Source: Gammaproteobacteria bacterium (GTDB lineage: Bacteria > Pseudomonadota > Gammaproteobacteria > CAMYNG01). From it: a stretch of DNA of 32,613 nucleotides. The translations under genes were made by a program, and so were the position numbers. The notes beneath the pieces are model-generated. The model worked only from the letters and a program-made list of their open reading frames with translations. It had not been told where the DNA came from and searched no databases. Positions 16,996 to 26,132 of the stretch are shown here, piece by piece. Numbering within the stretch: position 1 is the stretch's first letter; each line of letters begins with the position of its first letter. The stretch covers positions 1 through 32,613 of the forward strand of contig DRKU01000112.1 of assembly GCA_011051615.1 (NCBI GenBank), written 5' to 3'.

Positions 16996-17502
16996 TTGCA
17001 AAGCTTTTTTCGACTCTTCTGGAAAATCAGTCTGCTGCAGAAAGGGCCCCAGGACGTACCGCCCCCGATGCCGTTTCTGGTACTCCTGTTTGTCACCCTG
17101 GTGATCACCGCGGCCATGGTTGGTGGCCTGTATGACAAGACCGTGGAGTCGGTGCAGGTCGAGTCCGTCAACGCCGTGATTATGACAGTGCTGGTTGCCG
17201 TGTTCCTTTACCTGCGCAACCACGGTGCACGATTCAATCAGACCATGTCGGCGATCTTTGGTATTGGTATCCTGTTCAACCTGTTCACGCTTGGCCTGGC
17301 GCTGATCGACAAACTGGGTTTTCTCCCCGGGTTTCTTCATTTGCAGATAGAACTGCTGCTCGTTATCTGGCAGATCACCGTCATTGGGCATATCCTGCGT
17401 CACGCCATGGAGATCCACATTGCCTTTGCCATTCTCATCGCCATTCTGTTCCTGTTCATCAACATGGCGGTGGTGACCGTCCTGGCGCCGGTGGCCAGCT
17501 GA
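16996..17502 (+). CDS. Small polytopic inner-membrane protein of unknown function
   Basis: About 168 residues with four or five hydrophobic helices, among them a first segment PFLVLLFVTLVITAAMVGG and later ones around ILFNLFTLGLALI and AFAILIAILFLFINMAVV. I do not recognise a family or any catalytic motif. The start is uncertain: TTG at 16996 lies just after AAGGGTAAGGG and after a possible -10. An upstream in-frame start at 16891 would add 35 residues with no membrane segment. The stop overlaps the mpl ATG by one base (TGATG), so it is translationally linked to a peptidoglycan-recycling gene. A role in envelope maintenance is possible but only inferred from position. Confidence 0.7.
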   Translation: MQSFFRLFWKISLLQKGPQDVPPPMPFLVLLFVTLVITAAMVGGLYDKTVESVQVESVNAVIMTVLVAVFLYLRNHGARFNQTMSAIFGIGILFNLFTLGLALIDKLGFLPGFLHLQIELLLVIWQITVIGHILRHAMEIHIAFAILIAILFLFINMAVVTVLAPVAS

Positions 17503-18881
17503 TGCATATTCATATCCTCGGTATCTGCGGTACCTTCATGGGTGGCCTGGCGCTGCTGGCGCGTTCCCTCGGGCATCGTGTTACCGGTGCCGATGCCAAT
17601 GTCTATCCGCCCATGAGCACCCTGCTCGACGAACAGGGCATCCCCATCCATGAAGGCTGGGACCCGGCACAGTTCGATAGCGCACCGGACATGGTGGTTA
17701 TCGGCAATGCCCTCTCGCGTGGCAACCCGGCGGTGGAGTATGTGCTCGAACGCGGTCTGCCCTACACCTCTGGGCCACAGTGGCTGTGTGATCAGTTGCT
17801 GGTGGATCGCTGGGTGCTGGCGGTTGCTGGCACCCATGGCAAGACCACCACCGCCAGTATGCTGGCCTGGATCCTTGACTATGCCGGTCTGGCGCCGGGT
17901 TTTCTCATCGGTGGCGTGCCACAGGACTTTGGTGTCTCCGCGCGCCTGGGTGAGGCACCCTTTTTCGTCATCGAGGCCGATGAGTACGACACCGCCTTTT
18001 TCGACAAGCGTTCCAAGTTCGTACACTACCGTCCGCGCACACTGGTGCTCAACAATCTCGAGTTCGACCATGCCGACATCTTTGCCGACCTGGCCGCCAT
18101 TCAGACCCAGTTTCATCACCTGGTGCGTACCGTACCCGCCAATGGCCTGATCATCCATCCTTACGACGACGCGGCCCTGCAGACCGTCATCGACATGGGG
18201 TGCTGGACGCCGCGTGAGACTCTTGCGAGTGCAGACCACGCTGATGAGACGCACACCAGCCAGTGGCAATGGCGCGAGGAAGACGGCGGCTTTGGCCTGT
18301 GTCCGCCCGGCGGTCAATGGCTGACGGTTCGCTGGTCGCAACTGGGTCGACACAATGCCCTCAACGGCCTTGCCGCCATTGCCGCGGCGCGCCATGCCGG
18401 TGTGCCGGTGGCGGTGGCCGCGGAGGCCCTCGGAAGCTTCCAGGGCGTGCGGCGGCGCATGGAACTGCGTGGCGAGGTGGCGGGAATTCGCGTCTACGAC
18501 GATTTCGCCCATCATCCCACCGCCATTGCCACGACCCTGGCGGGGCTGCGCCGGCAGGTGGGCGGTCAGCGTATCCTCGCCGTGCTGGAGCCGCGTTCCA
18601 ATACCATGCGTCTCGGTATTCACCGCGACAGCCTGCCCGCCTCGCTGGCGGCCGCCGATGCCGTCTATATTTACAGTCCGGCCGACATCGACTGGGATGC
18701 CGAGGCAGTCTTCGGCAGCGCGGCCAGCGTGCGGGACAGCGTTGCCGAGCTCATCGAAGAGGTGGCACGGCAGGCGCGCACCGGCGACCATATCGTCATC
18801 ATGAGCAATGGTGGTTTCGACAACATTCATGTGCGCCTGCTGGAACGCCTGGCGGTCGCGGAAGGAGTGAAGCATGACTGA
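17502..18881 (+). CDS. mpl: UDP-N-acetylmuramate:L-alanyl-gamma-D-glutamyl-meso-diaminopimelate ligase
   Basis: Mpl attaches the recycled murein tripeptide directly to UDP-MurNAc in the cytoplasm, feeding it back into peptidoglycan synthesis. The 459-residue length is typical of the family. The N-terminal UDP-binding motif [17 protein letters not shown], the ATP loop [15 protein letters not shown], the [11 protein letters not shown] segment, [11 protein letters not shown] and the C-terminal [10 protein letters not shown] and LEPRSNTMR signatures are all Mpl-specific features that distinguish it from MurC. The ATG overlaps the previous stop by one base, and the gene overlaps ubiX by eight bases, so the three form a tight operon. 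Confidence 0.96.
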   Translation: MHIHILGICGTFMGGLALLARSLGHRVTGADANVYPPMSTLLDEQGIPIHEGWDPAQFDSAPDMVVIGNALSRGNPAVEYVLERGLPYTSGPQWLCDQLLVDRWVLAVAGTHGKTTTASMLAWILDYAGLAPGFLIGGVPQDFGVSARLGEAPFFVIEADEYDTAFFDKRSKFVHYRPRTLVLNNLEFDHADIFADLAAIQTQFHHLVRTVPANGLIIHPYDDAALQTVIDMGCWTPRETLASADHADETHTSQWQWREEDGGFGLCPPGGQWLTVRWSQLGRHNALNGLAAIAAARHAGVPVAVAAEALGSFQGVRRRMELRGEVAGIRVYDDFAHHPTAIATTLAGLRRQVGGQRILAVLEPRSNTMRLGIHRDSLPASLAAADAVYIYSPADIDWDAEAVFGSAASVRDSVAELIEEVARQARTGDHIVIMSNGGFDNIHVRLLERLAVAEGVKHD

Positions 18882-19503
18882 CAATACCGCACCCGTCGTG
18901 CTGGCCTGGACCGGCGCCTCGGGCATGCCCTATGGCCTGCGCCTGCTGGAGTGCCTGCTGAAGGCCGGTCACGAAGTGCACCTGCTGGTCTCGCGTGCCG
19001 CCCAGGTGGTGCTGGCCATGGAGACCGATCTGGAACTGCCGGCCCGGCCGGCCGAGGCCGAGGCCATGTTGCGCGAACGCTTTGCCGGTGCCGCGGGTGT
19101 GCTGCGCGTCTTCGGCCGCGAGCAGTGGGAGGCACCGGCCGCCAGCGGCACCGCCGGTATTCGTCACATGGTGGTGTGTCCCTGTACCACCGGCACCCTG
19201 TCGGCCATCGCCACGGGTGCCAGTGACAATCTCATGGAGCGCGCTGCCGACGTGATCATCAAGGAGCAGGGTAAACTGGTGCTGGTGGTGCGCGAGACGC
19301 CCCTGTCGGCCATTCATCTGGAAAACATGCTCAAATTGGCGCGCCTCGGTGTCGTGATCCTGCCGGCCAATCCCGGTTTCTATTTTCAGCCCGAAGGGAT
19401 CGGCGATCTGGTCGATTTCGTCGTCGCGCGTGTGCTCGACCAGCTGGGCGTGATGCATACGCTGTTACCGCGCTGGGGAGAGCCGTCGGGGGACACTGTT
19501 TAA
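18874..19503 (+). CDS. ubiX: Flavin prenyltransferase UbiX
   Basis: UbiX attaches a dimethylallyl group to FMN, producing the prenylated cofactor needed by the UbiD decarboxylase in ubiquinone synthesis. The 209-residue protein shows the flavin-binding start [17 protein letters not shown], a central [20 protein letters not shown] segment and the C-terminal [15 protein letters not shown] and PANPGFY regions conserved in the family. The ATG lies inside the end of mpl (8-base overlap), implying coupled translation. The UbiD partner is not in this window. Confidence 0.96.
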   Translation: MTDNTAPVVLAWTGASGMPYGLRLLECLLKAGHEVHLLVSRAAQVVLAMETDLELPARPAEAEAMLRERFAGAAGVLRVFGREQWEAPAASGTAGIRHMVVCPCTTGTLSAIATGASDNLMERAADVIIKEQGKLVLVVRETPLSAIHLENMLKLARLGVVILPANPGFYFQPEGIGDLVDFVVARVLDQLGVMHTLLPRWGEPSGDTV

Positions 19504-19643
19504 ACGGCTGGTCGGTTTGCATTCCACGCCCCAAGCGGCTAAATATTAGGCAGGAACATGGACATGCCGCCCGCCACCTTCGATCCCATAAGGTTGCGCT
19601 GAGCCTGTTGAGCCCCCCACTGACTGGACAGCCTGGAAACAAC

Positions 19644-20246
19644 GTGTCGGATACAGCGAAAGCCACCCGGACCATCCCGCTCTTTCCCCTCAATACCGTG
19701 TTGTTTCCGGAAGGGCCGCTGCCGTTGCGGATCTTCGAACCGCGCTACCTGGACATGGTCAGCGACTGCCTGCGCCATGACACTGGCATTGGCATCATCC
19801 TCATCGAGGAAGGCAGCGAAACCGGTCCCACCACACAGACCCACCAGGTGGGGACCCTGTGTCACATCAGCTACTGGAACCGGCGCAGCGACGGTCTGCT
19901 GGGTGTGACCATGACCGGCGACCAGCGTTTCCGCGTGTTGCGTCAGGAAGTCTGTGACCGTCACTGGCTGGTGGGCGAAGTGGAGATGCTGCCCAATGAG
20001 CCGGCGCAGAGCCTGCCGGAAGAATTCATCCCGCTGGCGGAATTGCTCGAACGCATCATCGGTCAACTGGACCCGCCGTTTACCACCATGAAGAAGCGTC
20101 TGCAGGATGCCTGCTGGGTCGGTGCGCGCCTCACCGAACTGTTGCCGCTGGACCTGCGTCGCAAGCAGTCATTGCTGGAGCTGGACAATCCCCTGCAACG
20201 CCTGGCGGTGCTCAACGAATCCCTGCATGAACTGGAGATGGGCTAA
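19644..20246 (+). CDS. Lon N-terminal (substrate-binding) domain protein
   Basis: About 200 residues, formed by a stand-alone Lon N-terminal PUA-like domain. The beginning IPLFPLNTVLFPEGPLPLRI and the FEPRYLDMV segment are typical, followed by a beta-rich part (GVTMTGDQRFRV) and a helical C-terminus. It lacks the AAA+ and protease parts, so it is not Lon protease. Proteins of this type are common but of unclear role, perhaps substrate recognition or regulation. I favour GTG 19644 because GGAAA lies about eight bases upstream. An in-frame TTG at 19608 lacks a ribosome-binding site. It lies 140 bases after ubiX and is convergent with the DedA-PAP2 gene 21 bases away. Confidence 0.85.
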   Translation: MSDTAKATRTIPLFPLNTVLFPEGPLPLRIFEPRYLDMVSDCLRHDTGIGIILIEEGSETGPTTQTHQVGTLCHISYWNRRSDGLLGVTMTGDQRFRVLRQEVCDRHWLVGEVEMLPNEPAQSLPEEFIPLAELLERIIGQLDPPFTTMKKRLQDACWVGARLTELLPLDLRRKQSLLELDNPLQRLAVLNESLHELEMG

Positions 20247-20267
20247 GGGACCGATCGCCATTTTCCA

Positions 20268-22259
20268 TCACGGTTTTCCCGGCGGGCCAAGCAACACCAG
20301 TTGCGGCGTTACCGTCAGCATGGGCAATTCCCCCGTTGGTATCCGCTCGCGCAGGACGGTTCGCAGACGTGCCAGCGCCGGCGAAAAATCGCTCCTGGTG
20401 CGCAACAGATTGATGCCCGCGACGCGGTTGCGTGTCAGCGTCGAAACACTGCCAAACCACAGCGGCTGTGGCCCGTCTTTGGCCGCGACAGCGAAACGGG
20501 AGCGCCACAGGCGAATGACATCCAGTTCACCCGTTTGACTTGGCCGCACCAGGCGCAGGTCCTCGTATCGTCCGGCATGCACGTGGGGCAACACGGGCAG
20601 GGCCGTGCTGTCGGCCCGCGGGTTGAGCCATTGCAACAGGCGGCGTGCCTCACTCGGTGGGGCCGGCAACCAGCCCGCCTGCGCGAGGATACGGCGCAGG
20701 CTCGCCGCATCGGCGGCCCATTGCAGGTTGAAGGGGTGCTCGTTGCGATGCCGGAAGTCATCGCGGCGTTGTGGCAGTTGCCGCCAGCCCTGCGTGTGCC
20801 ACTGGTCGATGTCGAAGACCGTCACTGGCGGCAGGCTGCGGGCCTGTACACGTTTCGGCAGGAAGGGTTGTGTCACCAGCGTGGCGAGGATGAGAAAGAA
20901 CAGTGCCGCCGGTACATGGCGCGGCCGGTGGGGGACGTGTCGGGTATGGCGGCGGTAACCGATGCCCAACAGGGCGAACCACACGGCACTGAGCAACAGG
21001 GCGCTCAGCGTGTAGGCCAGCCAGTCGTGCCCCAGGTAGAGACGTGCCAGTACCATGCTCGCCACCAGCCCCAGCATTCCGGAATACACGCTCAGGCGCC
21101 AGCGTGGCTTCAGTTCGCCACCCAGTACGATGGCGGCAAAACCGTACACACTTACGGCGATGCTCACGGTGCTGATGGGGAAGGTCTCGGCACCGGCGGG
21201 ACTGAGCGTCGACAGGTTGAACAGGCCATGCAGGATACCAAGGGTCAGTAGCGGCAGGAGCAGTGAAGCCACCAGGTGGGCCACGGCCTTCCAGCGTTGA
21301 TGGGCGGCAAACCAGCCACACAGGCCAATGACGAACAAACTGACCACCAGGGGTTCGGACAGCCGTGCGAAGAAGCCTGCCACCGCATCGGCCACCGGGT
21401 TGTGCAAGGCCTCCAGTGACGAGGCCAGCAACTGGCTCAGTGAGCCCGGCCCCGGATCGCCCCACAGGTGCTGCATGAGCAACACGAAGGCCAGCATGGC
21501 CAGCAGCAGTAGCAGGGCCAGCAGTGACAGGGCGCGGGTCTCCGGGTGGTCGGGATCGATCACCGCCACGGGCAGACGACCTGCCAGCGGATGGCGGTTG
21601 GCCCAGGTGAGCAGTCGCGATACCAGTTGATCGAGCTGTAGCAGGGTGCGGCGGTACGTGAAACGCAACAGGACGATGAGCACATACAGCGCCAGCACGG
21701 TCCCGAGGAACAGCACTGCCAGGCGTCCCGCCACTTCCGAGGCCAGTTCCAGTGAGACGCCGAGGATGATGCCCGGCGCCAGGTACACGGGTGCCCAGGC
21801 CAGTGCCGAGATGACATTGGCGATCAGAAAGCGATGCGTGGGCATGTGTAGCATGCCGGCGACAGTAGGAATGATGGCGCGCAGAGGACCGATGAAGCGC
21901 CCCAGGGCGACACTCTTGCCACCGTGTTTTTCGAAGAAGGCAATACCGCGTTGCAGCAGTTCGGGATGGCGCGACAGCGGCCAGCAGCGGGTGAGGCGAT
22001 CCTTGAAGCGATAACCGAGCCAGAAGCTGAGCAGGTCGCCGGCAATGGCGCCGGCCACCGCCCAGGCCACTGTTGGCCAGAAGGCCATGTAGTCGAGGGT
22101 AATGGCGGCACCGAAGGCCACCATCAACAGGGCGCCGGGCACCAGTACGCCCACCACCGCCAGCGATTCGAGAAAGGCGACGACAAACACGAACAGGCCG
22201 GTCCAGGCCGGATGCGCCGCGATCCATGCCAGTGCCTGGTGGAAACTGCCCTCGTTCAT
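20268..22259 (-). CDS. DedA (VTT) - PAP2-like - LssY_C fusion membrane protein
   Basis: A 663-residue inner-membrane protein. Residues ~20-200 are a DedA/VTT domain with FLESLAVVGVLVPG, GDLLSFWLGYRFKDR and FIGPLRAIIPTVAGMLHM, the family linked to undecaprenyl-phosphate flipping. Residues ~245-435 are a six-helix PAP2-type region. Residues ~480-663 are a soluble LssY C-terminal domain. The PAP2 phosphatase signatures are eroded: where PSGH is expected I read FPIST (360-364) without the histidine; the third motif reads ARLYLGHDW with changed spacing; and no KxxxxxxRP motif is evident. Lipid-phosphatase activity is thus doubtful while the flippase part looks intact. It follows hemL after 33 bases and may share its transcript. 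Confidence 0.87.
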   Translation of the reverse strand: MNEGSFHQALAWIAAHPAWTGLFVFVVAFLESLAVVGVLVPGALLMVAFGAAITLDYMAFWPTVAWAVAGAIAGDLLSFWLGYRFKDRLTRCWPLSRHPELLQRGIAFFEKHGGKSVALGRFIGPLRAIIPTVAGMLHMPTHRFLIANVISALAWAPVYLAPGIILGVSLELASEVAGRLAVLFLGTVLALYVLIVLLRFTYRRTLLQLDQLVSRLLTWANRHPLAGRLPVAVIDPDHPETRALSLLALLLLLAMLAFVLLMQHLWGDPGPGSLSQLLASSLEALHNPVADAVAGFFARLSEPLVVSLFVIGLCGWFAAHQRWKAVAHLVASLLLPLLTLGILHGLFNLSTLSPAGAETFPISTVSIAVSVYGFAAIVLGGELKPRWRLSVYSGMLGLVASMVLARLYLGHDWLAYTLSALLLSAVWFALLGIGYRRHTRHVPHRPRHVPAALFFLILATLVTQPFLPKRVQARSLPPVTVFDIDQWHTQGWRQLPQRRDDFRHRNEHPFNLQWAADAASLRRILAQAGWLPAPPSEARRLLQWLNPRADSTALPVLPHVHAGRYEDLRLVRPSQTGELDVIRLWRSRFAVAAKDGPQPLWFGSVSTLTRNRVAGINLLRTRSDFSPALARLRTVLRERIPTGELPMLTVTPQLVLLGPPGKP

Positions 22260-22292
22260 GGGGGCAGTATAGCGGGACTCGCGCGTGCGACT

Positions 22293-23576
22293 CTATGTCA
22301 ATTGTGCGAAGGCGGCCTCGGCGGCATCGAGGGTGGCGTCGATATCGGCCTCGCGGTGTGCGGCGGAGACGAAACCCGCCTCGTAGGCCGACGGCGCCAG
22401 GTAGACGCCGGCCTCGAGCATGAGGTGGAAGAATTTCTGGAAACGCGCCACGTCGCAGGCGCTCACCTGAGCGAAGTTGCTCACCTGCTCCTCGTCACTG
22501 AAGAAGACACCGAACATGCCGCCCACCTGGTTGGTGGTCAGCGGCACACCGGCGGCACGGGCGCGCTCGCGCAGACCCTCGGTAAGGCGCGTGGTCATGC
22601 ACGCGAGTTCGTCGTAGAAACCGGGCCGGCTGATCAGATCCAGGTTGGCCAGGCCCGCGGCCATGGCGACGGGATTGCCCGACAGGGTGCCGGCCTGGTA
22701 GACCGGACCGAGCGGCGCGATGTGTTCCATGATGTCGCGGCGGCCACCGAAGGCGCCCACCGGCATGCCGCCACCGATGACCTTGCCCAGCGTGGTGAGA
22801 TCGGGCTTCACACCATAGACTGCCTGCGCGCCGCCGAGGGCGACGCGGAAGCCCGTCATGACCTCGTCGAAGATGAGCACGCTGCCGTACTCGTCGCATA
22901 CTTCGCGCAGACCTTCGAGAAACCCCGCCACCGGGGGGACGCAGTTCATGTTGCCGGCCACTGGCTCGACGATGATGCAGGCGATGTCGTCACCGGCCTC
23001 GGCAAAGGCCGCGCGCACCTGATCGATATCGTTGTAGCCGAGGGTCATGGTGTGTTGCGCCAGGTCGGCGGGCACGCCCGGCGAGGTGGGCACGCCCAGG
23101 GTCAGCGCGCCCGAGCCGGCCTTGACCAGCAGCGAGTCGGCGTGGCCGTGGTAACAGCCCTCGAACTTGACCAGCTTGTCGCGGTCGGTAAAACCGCGCG
23201 CCAGGCGGATGGCGCTCATGGTGGCCTCGGTGCCGGAGTTGACCATGCGTACCATCTCCAGCGTCGGCATGATCTCGCATACGCGATCGGCCATCTCGAC
23301 TTCCAGCGCCGTGGGTGCGCCGAAGCTCAGGCCGCGGGCGGCGGTTTCCTGCACCGCGCGCACCACGTCTGGATGGCTGTGGCCGACGATCATCGGTCCC
23401 CATGAGGCCACGTAGTCGATGTATCTGTTGCCGTCCTCGTCGAACAGGTACGCCCCCTCGGCGCGCCTGAAGAAGACCGGATCACCACCAACGCCATTGA
23501 AGGCGCGTACCGGGGAATTGACACCACCGGGGATGTGTTGCTGGGCGGCGACAAACAGCTCGTGGGATCGGCTCAT
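22293..23576 (-). CDS. hemL: Glutamate-1-semialdehyde 2,1-aminomutase
   Basis: HemL converts glutamate-1-semialdehyde to 5-aminolevulinate, the C5-pathway entry to heme, siroheme and other tetrapyrroles. It is a PLP enzyme; 427 residues is the usual length. Signature segments include [46 protein letters not shown] and the PLP-lysine loop [16 protein letters not shown]. The ATG overlaps the thiE stop (ATGA), so it is translationally coupled to thiamine genes. This thiD-thiE-hemL association is seen in several gammaproteobacteria (family knowledge, not verified here). Confidence 0.97.
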   Translation of the reverse strand: MSRSHELFVAAQQHIPGGVNSPVRAFNGVGGDPVFFRRAEGAYLFDEDGNRYIDYVASWGPMIVGHSHPDVVRAVQETAARGLSFGAPTALEVEMADRVCEIMPTLEMVRMVNSGTEATMSAIRLARGFTDRDKLVKFEGCYHGHADSLLVKAGSGALTLGVPTSPGVPADLAQHTMTLGYNDIDQVRAAFAEAGDDIACIIVEPVAGNMNCVPPVAGFLEGLREVCDEYGSVLIFDEVMTGFRVALGGAQAVYGVKPDLTTLGKVIGGGMPVGAFGGRRDIMEHIAPLGPVYQAGTLSGNPVAMAAGLANLDLISRPGFYDELACMTTRLTEGLRERARAAGVPLTTNQVGGMFGVFFSDEEQVSNFAQVSACDVARFQKFFHLMLEAGVYLAPSAYEAGFVSAAHREADIDATLDAAEAAFAQLT

Positions 23577-24241
23577 GGGGTCTCCTTGGGGTCAGGGTTT
23601 TCGACGTCAGTCTCACCGGCGGCGAACAGTGCCTGCCAGTCGCGTACCGTGCGCGCAATGTCGGCCGCGGCGAAGACGCCGTCGATGGCCGCCAGCATGT
23701 GCGCGCCGGCGCGGATCAGTTGCGCGCCATTTTCCGGGGTAATGCCGCCGATGGCAACCAGCGGCAGGCCCAACGCGCGGCGGGCCTCCTGCACCAGCGA
23801 CAGCGGCGCCGGTGGCGCCGTAGGTTTGCTGCGCGAGGCGAAGAAGCGCCCAAAGGCCACGTAGTCGGCACCGCCGGCCTCGGCCGCGCGCGCCAGCTCG
23901 ATGCTGGCGTGACAGGTGATACCGATGATGGCGCCGGCACCGAGTTCGCGACGTGCGGCGGCCAGTGGCATGTCGCCCTGACCCAGATGAACGCCGTGGG
24001 CGCCGCTGGCCGCCGCCAGCGCCACGTCGTCGTTGATCAGCAGCAGTGCATCATGGGCGTGGCACAGCGCGGCGAGACGCTGCGCCTGGGCAAGACGGTG
24101 GTCGGCATCGGCACACTTGTTGCGGTACTGGATCACACGCGCGCCGCCCGTCAGCGCCGCGGCCACCCGGTCATCCAGATCGGCGGTGGTATCGGGGGTG
24201 ATGGCATAGAGTCCGTGCAGAAGGGCGTGGCGTTCAGTCAT
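23573..24241 (-). CDS. thiE: Thiamine-phosphate synthase
   Basis: ThiE joins hydroxymethylpyrimidine diphosphate and the thiazole phosphate to form thiamine phosphate, releasing PPi. The 222-residue TIM-barrel protein shows LYAITPD at the N-terminus, [49 protein letters not shown] (in place of the more usual G-x-x-F-x-T-x-T-K) and [11 protein letters not shown] use ATG 24241, which overlaps the end of thiD by eight bases; a longer upstream frame runs inside thiD and is an artefact. The stop overlaps the hemL start, so thiD-thiE-hemL form an operon without gaps. Confidence 0.94.
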   Translation of the reverse strand: MTERHALLHGLYAITPDTTADLDDRVAAALTGGARVIQYRNKCADADHRLAQAQRLAALCHAHDALLLINDDVALAAASGAHGVHLGQGDMPLAAARRELGAGAIIGITCHASIELARAAEAGGADYVAFGRFFASRSKPTAPPAPLSLVQEARRALGLPLVAIGGITPENGAQLIRAGAHMLAAIDGVFAAADIARTVRDWQALFAAGETDVENPDPKETP

Positions 24242-25034
24242 CGCCCCGGGCCCAGAACAGCCGATTGGGCAGGCGCTGACCGGCGCCGGCGGTATAACCG
24301 TGCTGCAGGCTTTCCCAGGTATATTCCTGGGCCTCGTGCAGGGCGGTGAACGGTTCCAGACCGTGGGCCAGCAGCCCGGCGATGGCGGCCGCCAGGGTGC
24401 AGCCGGAACCGTGGAACTGGTCGGGCAGGCGTTGCCAGGTCCATTCCTCCAGCCGCCGGTGATTACCGTAGAGGGTGTTGTGTACCTCGGGGGTGGCTTC
24501 GTGGCCGCCGGTGATGAGGACATATTCGCAGCCCAGCGATTGCAGTTCCTCGGCGCAGGCGTCGAGGGAATCGGCCTCCGGCGCCAGTGCGCGGGCCTCC
24601 TCGCTGTTGGGCGTGAGGATGGTGGTCAACGGCAGGATCAGGCTGCGCACTGCATCCAGCAATTCCGGCGTGGACAGCGCGCCGCCACCGCCACCGGCCA
24701 GTACCGGGTCGTAGACCACCGGCAAATCCAGGTGATCGCCGAGCAGGGAATGCAGCACTTCGGCGGTGGCGACATCACCTATCATGCCGATCTTGATGGC
24801 GCGGATGGGCATGTCGGCGAGGATCGTGCGTGCCTGTTCCACCAGCAGCAGGCTGTCGACACACTCGAAGCGATAGACACGGTGGCTGTCCTGCACCGTC
24901 AGCGCCGTGACCACCGGGCACAGGTGGCACCCCATGCTGGCAATGGCCTCGACATCGGCCACCAGCCCGGCACCGCCGCTGGGATCGAGGCCGGCAAAAG
25001 CGAGCACCGCAGGTATGGTGGAGTCTTTTTCCAT
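24234..25034 (-). CDS. thiD: Hydroxymethylpyrimidine/phosphomethylpyrimidine kinase
   Basis: ThiD phosphorylates hydroxymethylpyrimidine twice to supply ThiE. The 266-residue ribokinase-fold protein has the family start FAGLDPSGGAGLVADVEAI, ALTVQDSH, KIGMIGD, VYDPVLAGGGGG, TPNSEEARAL and the anion-hole GSGCTLAAAIAG near residue 212. All are consistent with an active kinase. It is the first gene of the thiD-thiE-hemL run and is divergent from rubredoxin. I looked for a TPP riboswitch in the 158 bases upstream and did not find one; there is instead a short palindrome at 25051-25070. Confidence 0.95.
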   Translation of the reverse strand: MEKDSTIPAVLAFAGLDPSGGAGLVADVEAIASMGCHLCPVVTALTVQDSHRVYRFECVDSLLLVEQARTILADMPIRAIKIGMIGDVATAEVLHSLLGDHLDLPVVYDPVLAGGGGGALSTPELLDAVRSLILPLTTILTPNSEEARALAPEADSLDACAEELQSLGCEYVLITGGHEATPEVHNTLYGNHRRLEEWTWQRLPDQFHGSGCTLAAAIAGLLAHGLEPFTALHEAQEYTWESLQHGYTAGAGQRLPNRLFWARGDD

Positions 25035-25050
25035 GGGTCATCGGGCCAGA

Positions 25051-25070
25051 TTCAGGTTCCGTTACCTGAA
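25051..25070. promoter_or_regulatory. 20-bp palindrome upstream of thiD
   Basis: Perfect 7-bp inverted arms, TTCAGGT and ACCTGAA, with spacer TCCGTT, begin 17 bases upstream of the thiD start and lie between divergent thiD and rubredoxin genes. It could be an operator or a hairpin in the thiD leader that affects ribosome access. Confidence 0.45.
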
Positions 25071-25105
25071 GTTTAACATCACCTCAAGCCGGTAAGCCGC
25101 CCTGC

Positions 25106-25135
25106 TTGTATACGCATGGAAAAAACTGCGACAAT
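25106..25135 (+). promoter_or_regulatory. Candidate sigma-70 promoter for rubredoxin
   Basis: TTGTAT at 25106-25111 and GACAAT at 25130-25135, spaced by 18 bases, give a modest -35/-10 pair about 58 bases before the rubredoxin start. This is a weak match, read by eye. Confidence 0.3.
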
Positions 25136-25192
25136 CGCCGCCGGACAGGGTTAACACTTCGCCCCGGCTGTGGTGGGCGTGCAGGAGAAGTC

Positions 25193-25363
25193 ATGGCGTA
25201 CAGGACATATATGTGTGTGGTCTGCGGTTTCATCTACGACGAAGAAAAAGGCCTGCCCGATGAAGGCATCGCACCCGGCACCCGCTGGGAGGACATCCCC
25301 GAAAACTGGAAATGCCCCGAATGCGGTGCCGGGAAGGGTGACTTCGATATGATCGAAGTTTAG
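25193..25363 (+). CDS. Rubredoxin
   Basis: A 56-residue one-iron electron carrier. The two knuckles [13 protein letters not shown] and [11 protein letters not shown] hold the four cysteines that ligate iron, and the central [15 protein letters not shown] is diagnostic. It carries single electrons in the cytoplasm, for example to oxygen or peroxide reduction systems or alkane hydroxylases; the partner cannot be told here. ATG 25193 is preceded by CAGGAGAAG, an excellent ribosome-binding site, so the longer upstream frame is excluded. The convergent aldolase gene ends 24 bases after the stop, with a CCGGCGCGCCGG palindrome between them. Confidence 0.97.
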   Translation: MAYRTYMCVVCGFIYDEEKGLPDEGIAPGTRWEDIPENWKCPECGAGKGDFDMIEV

Positions 25364-25386
25364 GCCCCGGCGCGCCGGCTACGCCG

Positions 25387-25971
25387 TCACGTACCCGCCG
25401 GCGAGTACCCGTGTCCCTGCGGGTGCGCAAGGCGCGCCAGCCAGGCGGTTTTCGCCGACTGTTCCACGGAGCAGCTCCACTTGTAGGCCAGGTCGATGCT
25501 CTCGGCCTGGGCGTAGACGCCGTGACCACGGACCACCACCACGCGGTAGTCGGCCAGCAGTTCGGCGACTTTCAGCGGGGCTTCACGCAGGTATTCCTGA
25601 TGGGCGATGGTGATCACCGGTACCTGCGGGAAGTAGTAATGGCCCTCGAAGTCCTCGGGGACGAAGTCTTCGCCATTCATGGTCAGGGCTACCGTGTAGG
25701 GGCAGTGACTGTGAAGCACGGCGCGGGCATCGGGGTTCTTCTGGTAGACCATGACATGTAGCGGGGCGTCCAGCGAGGCGCCACCACCGATATGGCCGTG
25801 CAGGTCGCAACGCACCAGTTCGCTGGCCTGGAGAGTATCCGCCGCGGCCCCCGTGGGCGTGACCCACACCAGCTCACCTTCACGCAGGGAGGCGTTGCCG
25901 CTGTGGGAGTCGTTGAGGCCGTACCGTCGCAACCACTGGTAGTGGCGTACCAGGTCTTCGCGTGCGTTCAT
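25387..25971 (-). CDS. Class II aldolase/adducin-family protein
   Basis: A 194-residue soluble protein of the zinc-dependent class II aldolase fold. Visible features are GNASLREGELVWVTPTGAAA (~27-46, phosphate/substrate loop), the metal histidines in AVLHSHCPYTVALT and the third histidine in VVVRGHGVYA. FEGHYYFPQVPV lies between. Family members include L-fuculose-phosphate aldolase, ribulose-5-phosphate epimerase and methylthioribulose-phosphate dehydratase. Which reaction applies cannot be decided, and no pathway partner adjoins it. The ATG at 25971 has GGGGGA about 10 bases upstream. The last codons contain a GTCCCTGC hairpin motif shared with two other sites in the window. Confidence 0.82.
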   Translation of the reverse strand: MNAREDLVRHYQWLRRYGLNDSHSGNASLREGELVWVTPTGAAADTLQASELVRCDLHGHIGGGASLDAPLHVMVYQKNPDARAVLHSHCPYTVALTMNGEDFVPEDFEGHYYFPQVPVITIAHQEYLREAPLKVAELLADYRVVVVRGHGVYAQAESIDLAYKWSCSVEQSAKTAWLARLAHPQGHGYSPAGT

Positions 25972-26132
25972 GGTCGTGTGTCCCCCGGGACGGAATCGCT
26001 GTGTTCTTGTTGTTGCGGCCGACGGCCGTGTCACGATTGTAGTGGCTGGGGAGTTTGGGCAAAAGCACTAAGTGGACATGCCGGGATTCGCAGGGGGCGC
26101 AGCCGGGACGGCTTTGGGGTAAAATGTGACCC

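Noticed and set aside
17400-18926. 508-codon minus-strand frame opposite mpl
   Set aside because: mpl is unambiguous on the plus strand; the antisense product has no recognisable motif.
21924-23405. 493-codon plus-strand frame across the DedA and hemL genes
   Set aside because: It spans two clear minus-strand genes and has low-complexity His/Gly/Ala composition typical of an antisense shadow.
25035-25192. TPP riboswitch upstream of thiD
   Set aside because: No conserved CTGAGA-type core or matching helices were seen in 158 bases.
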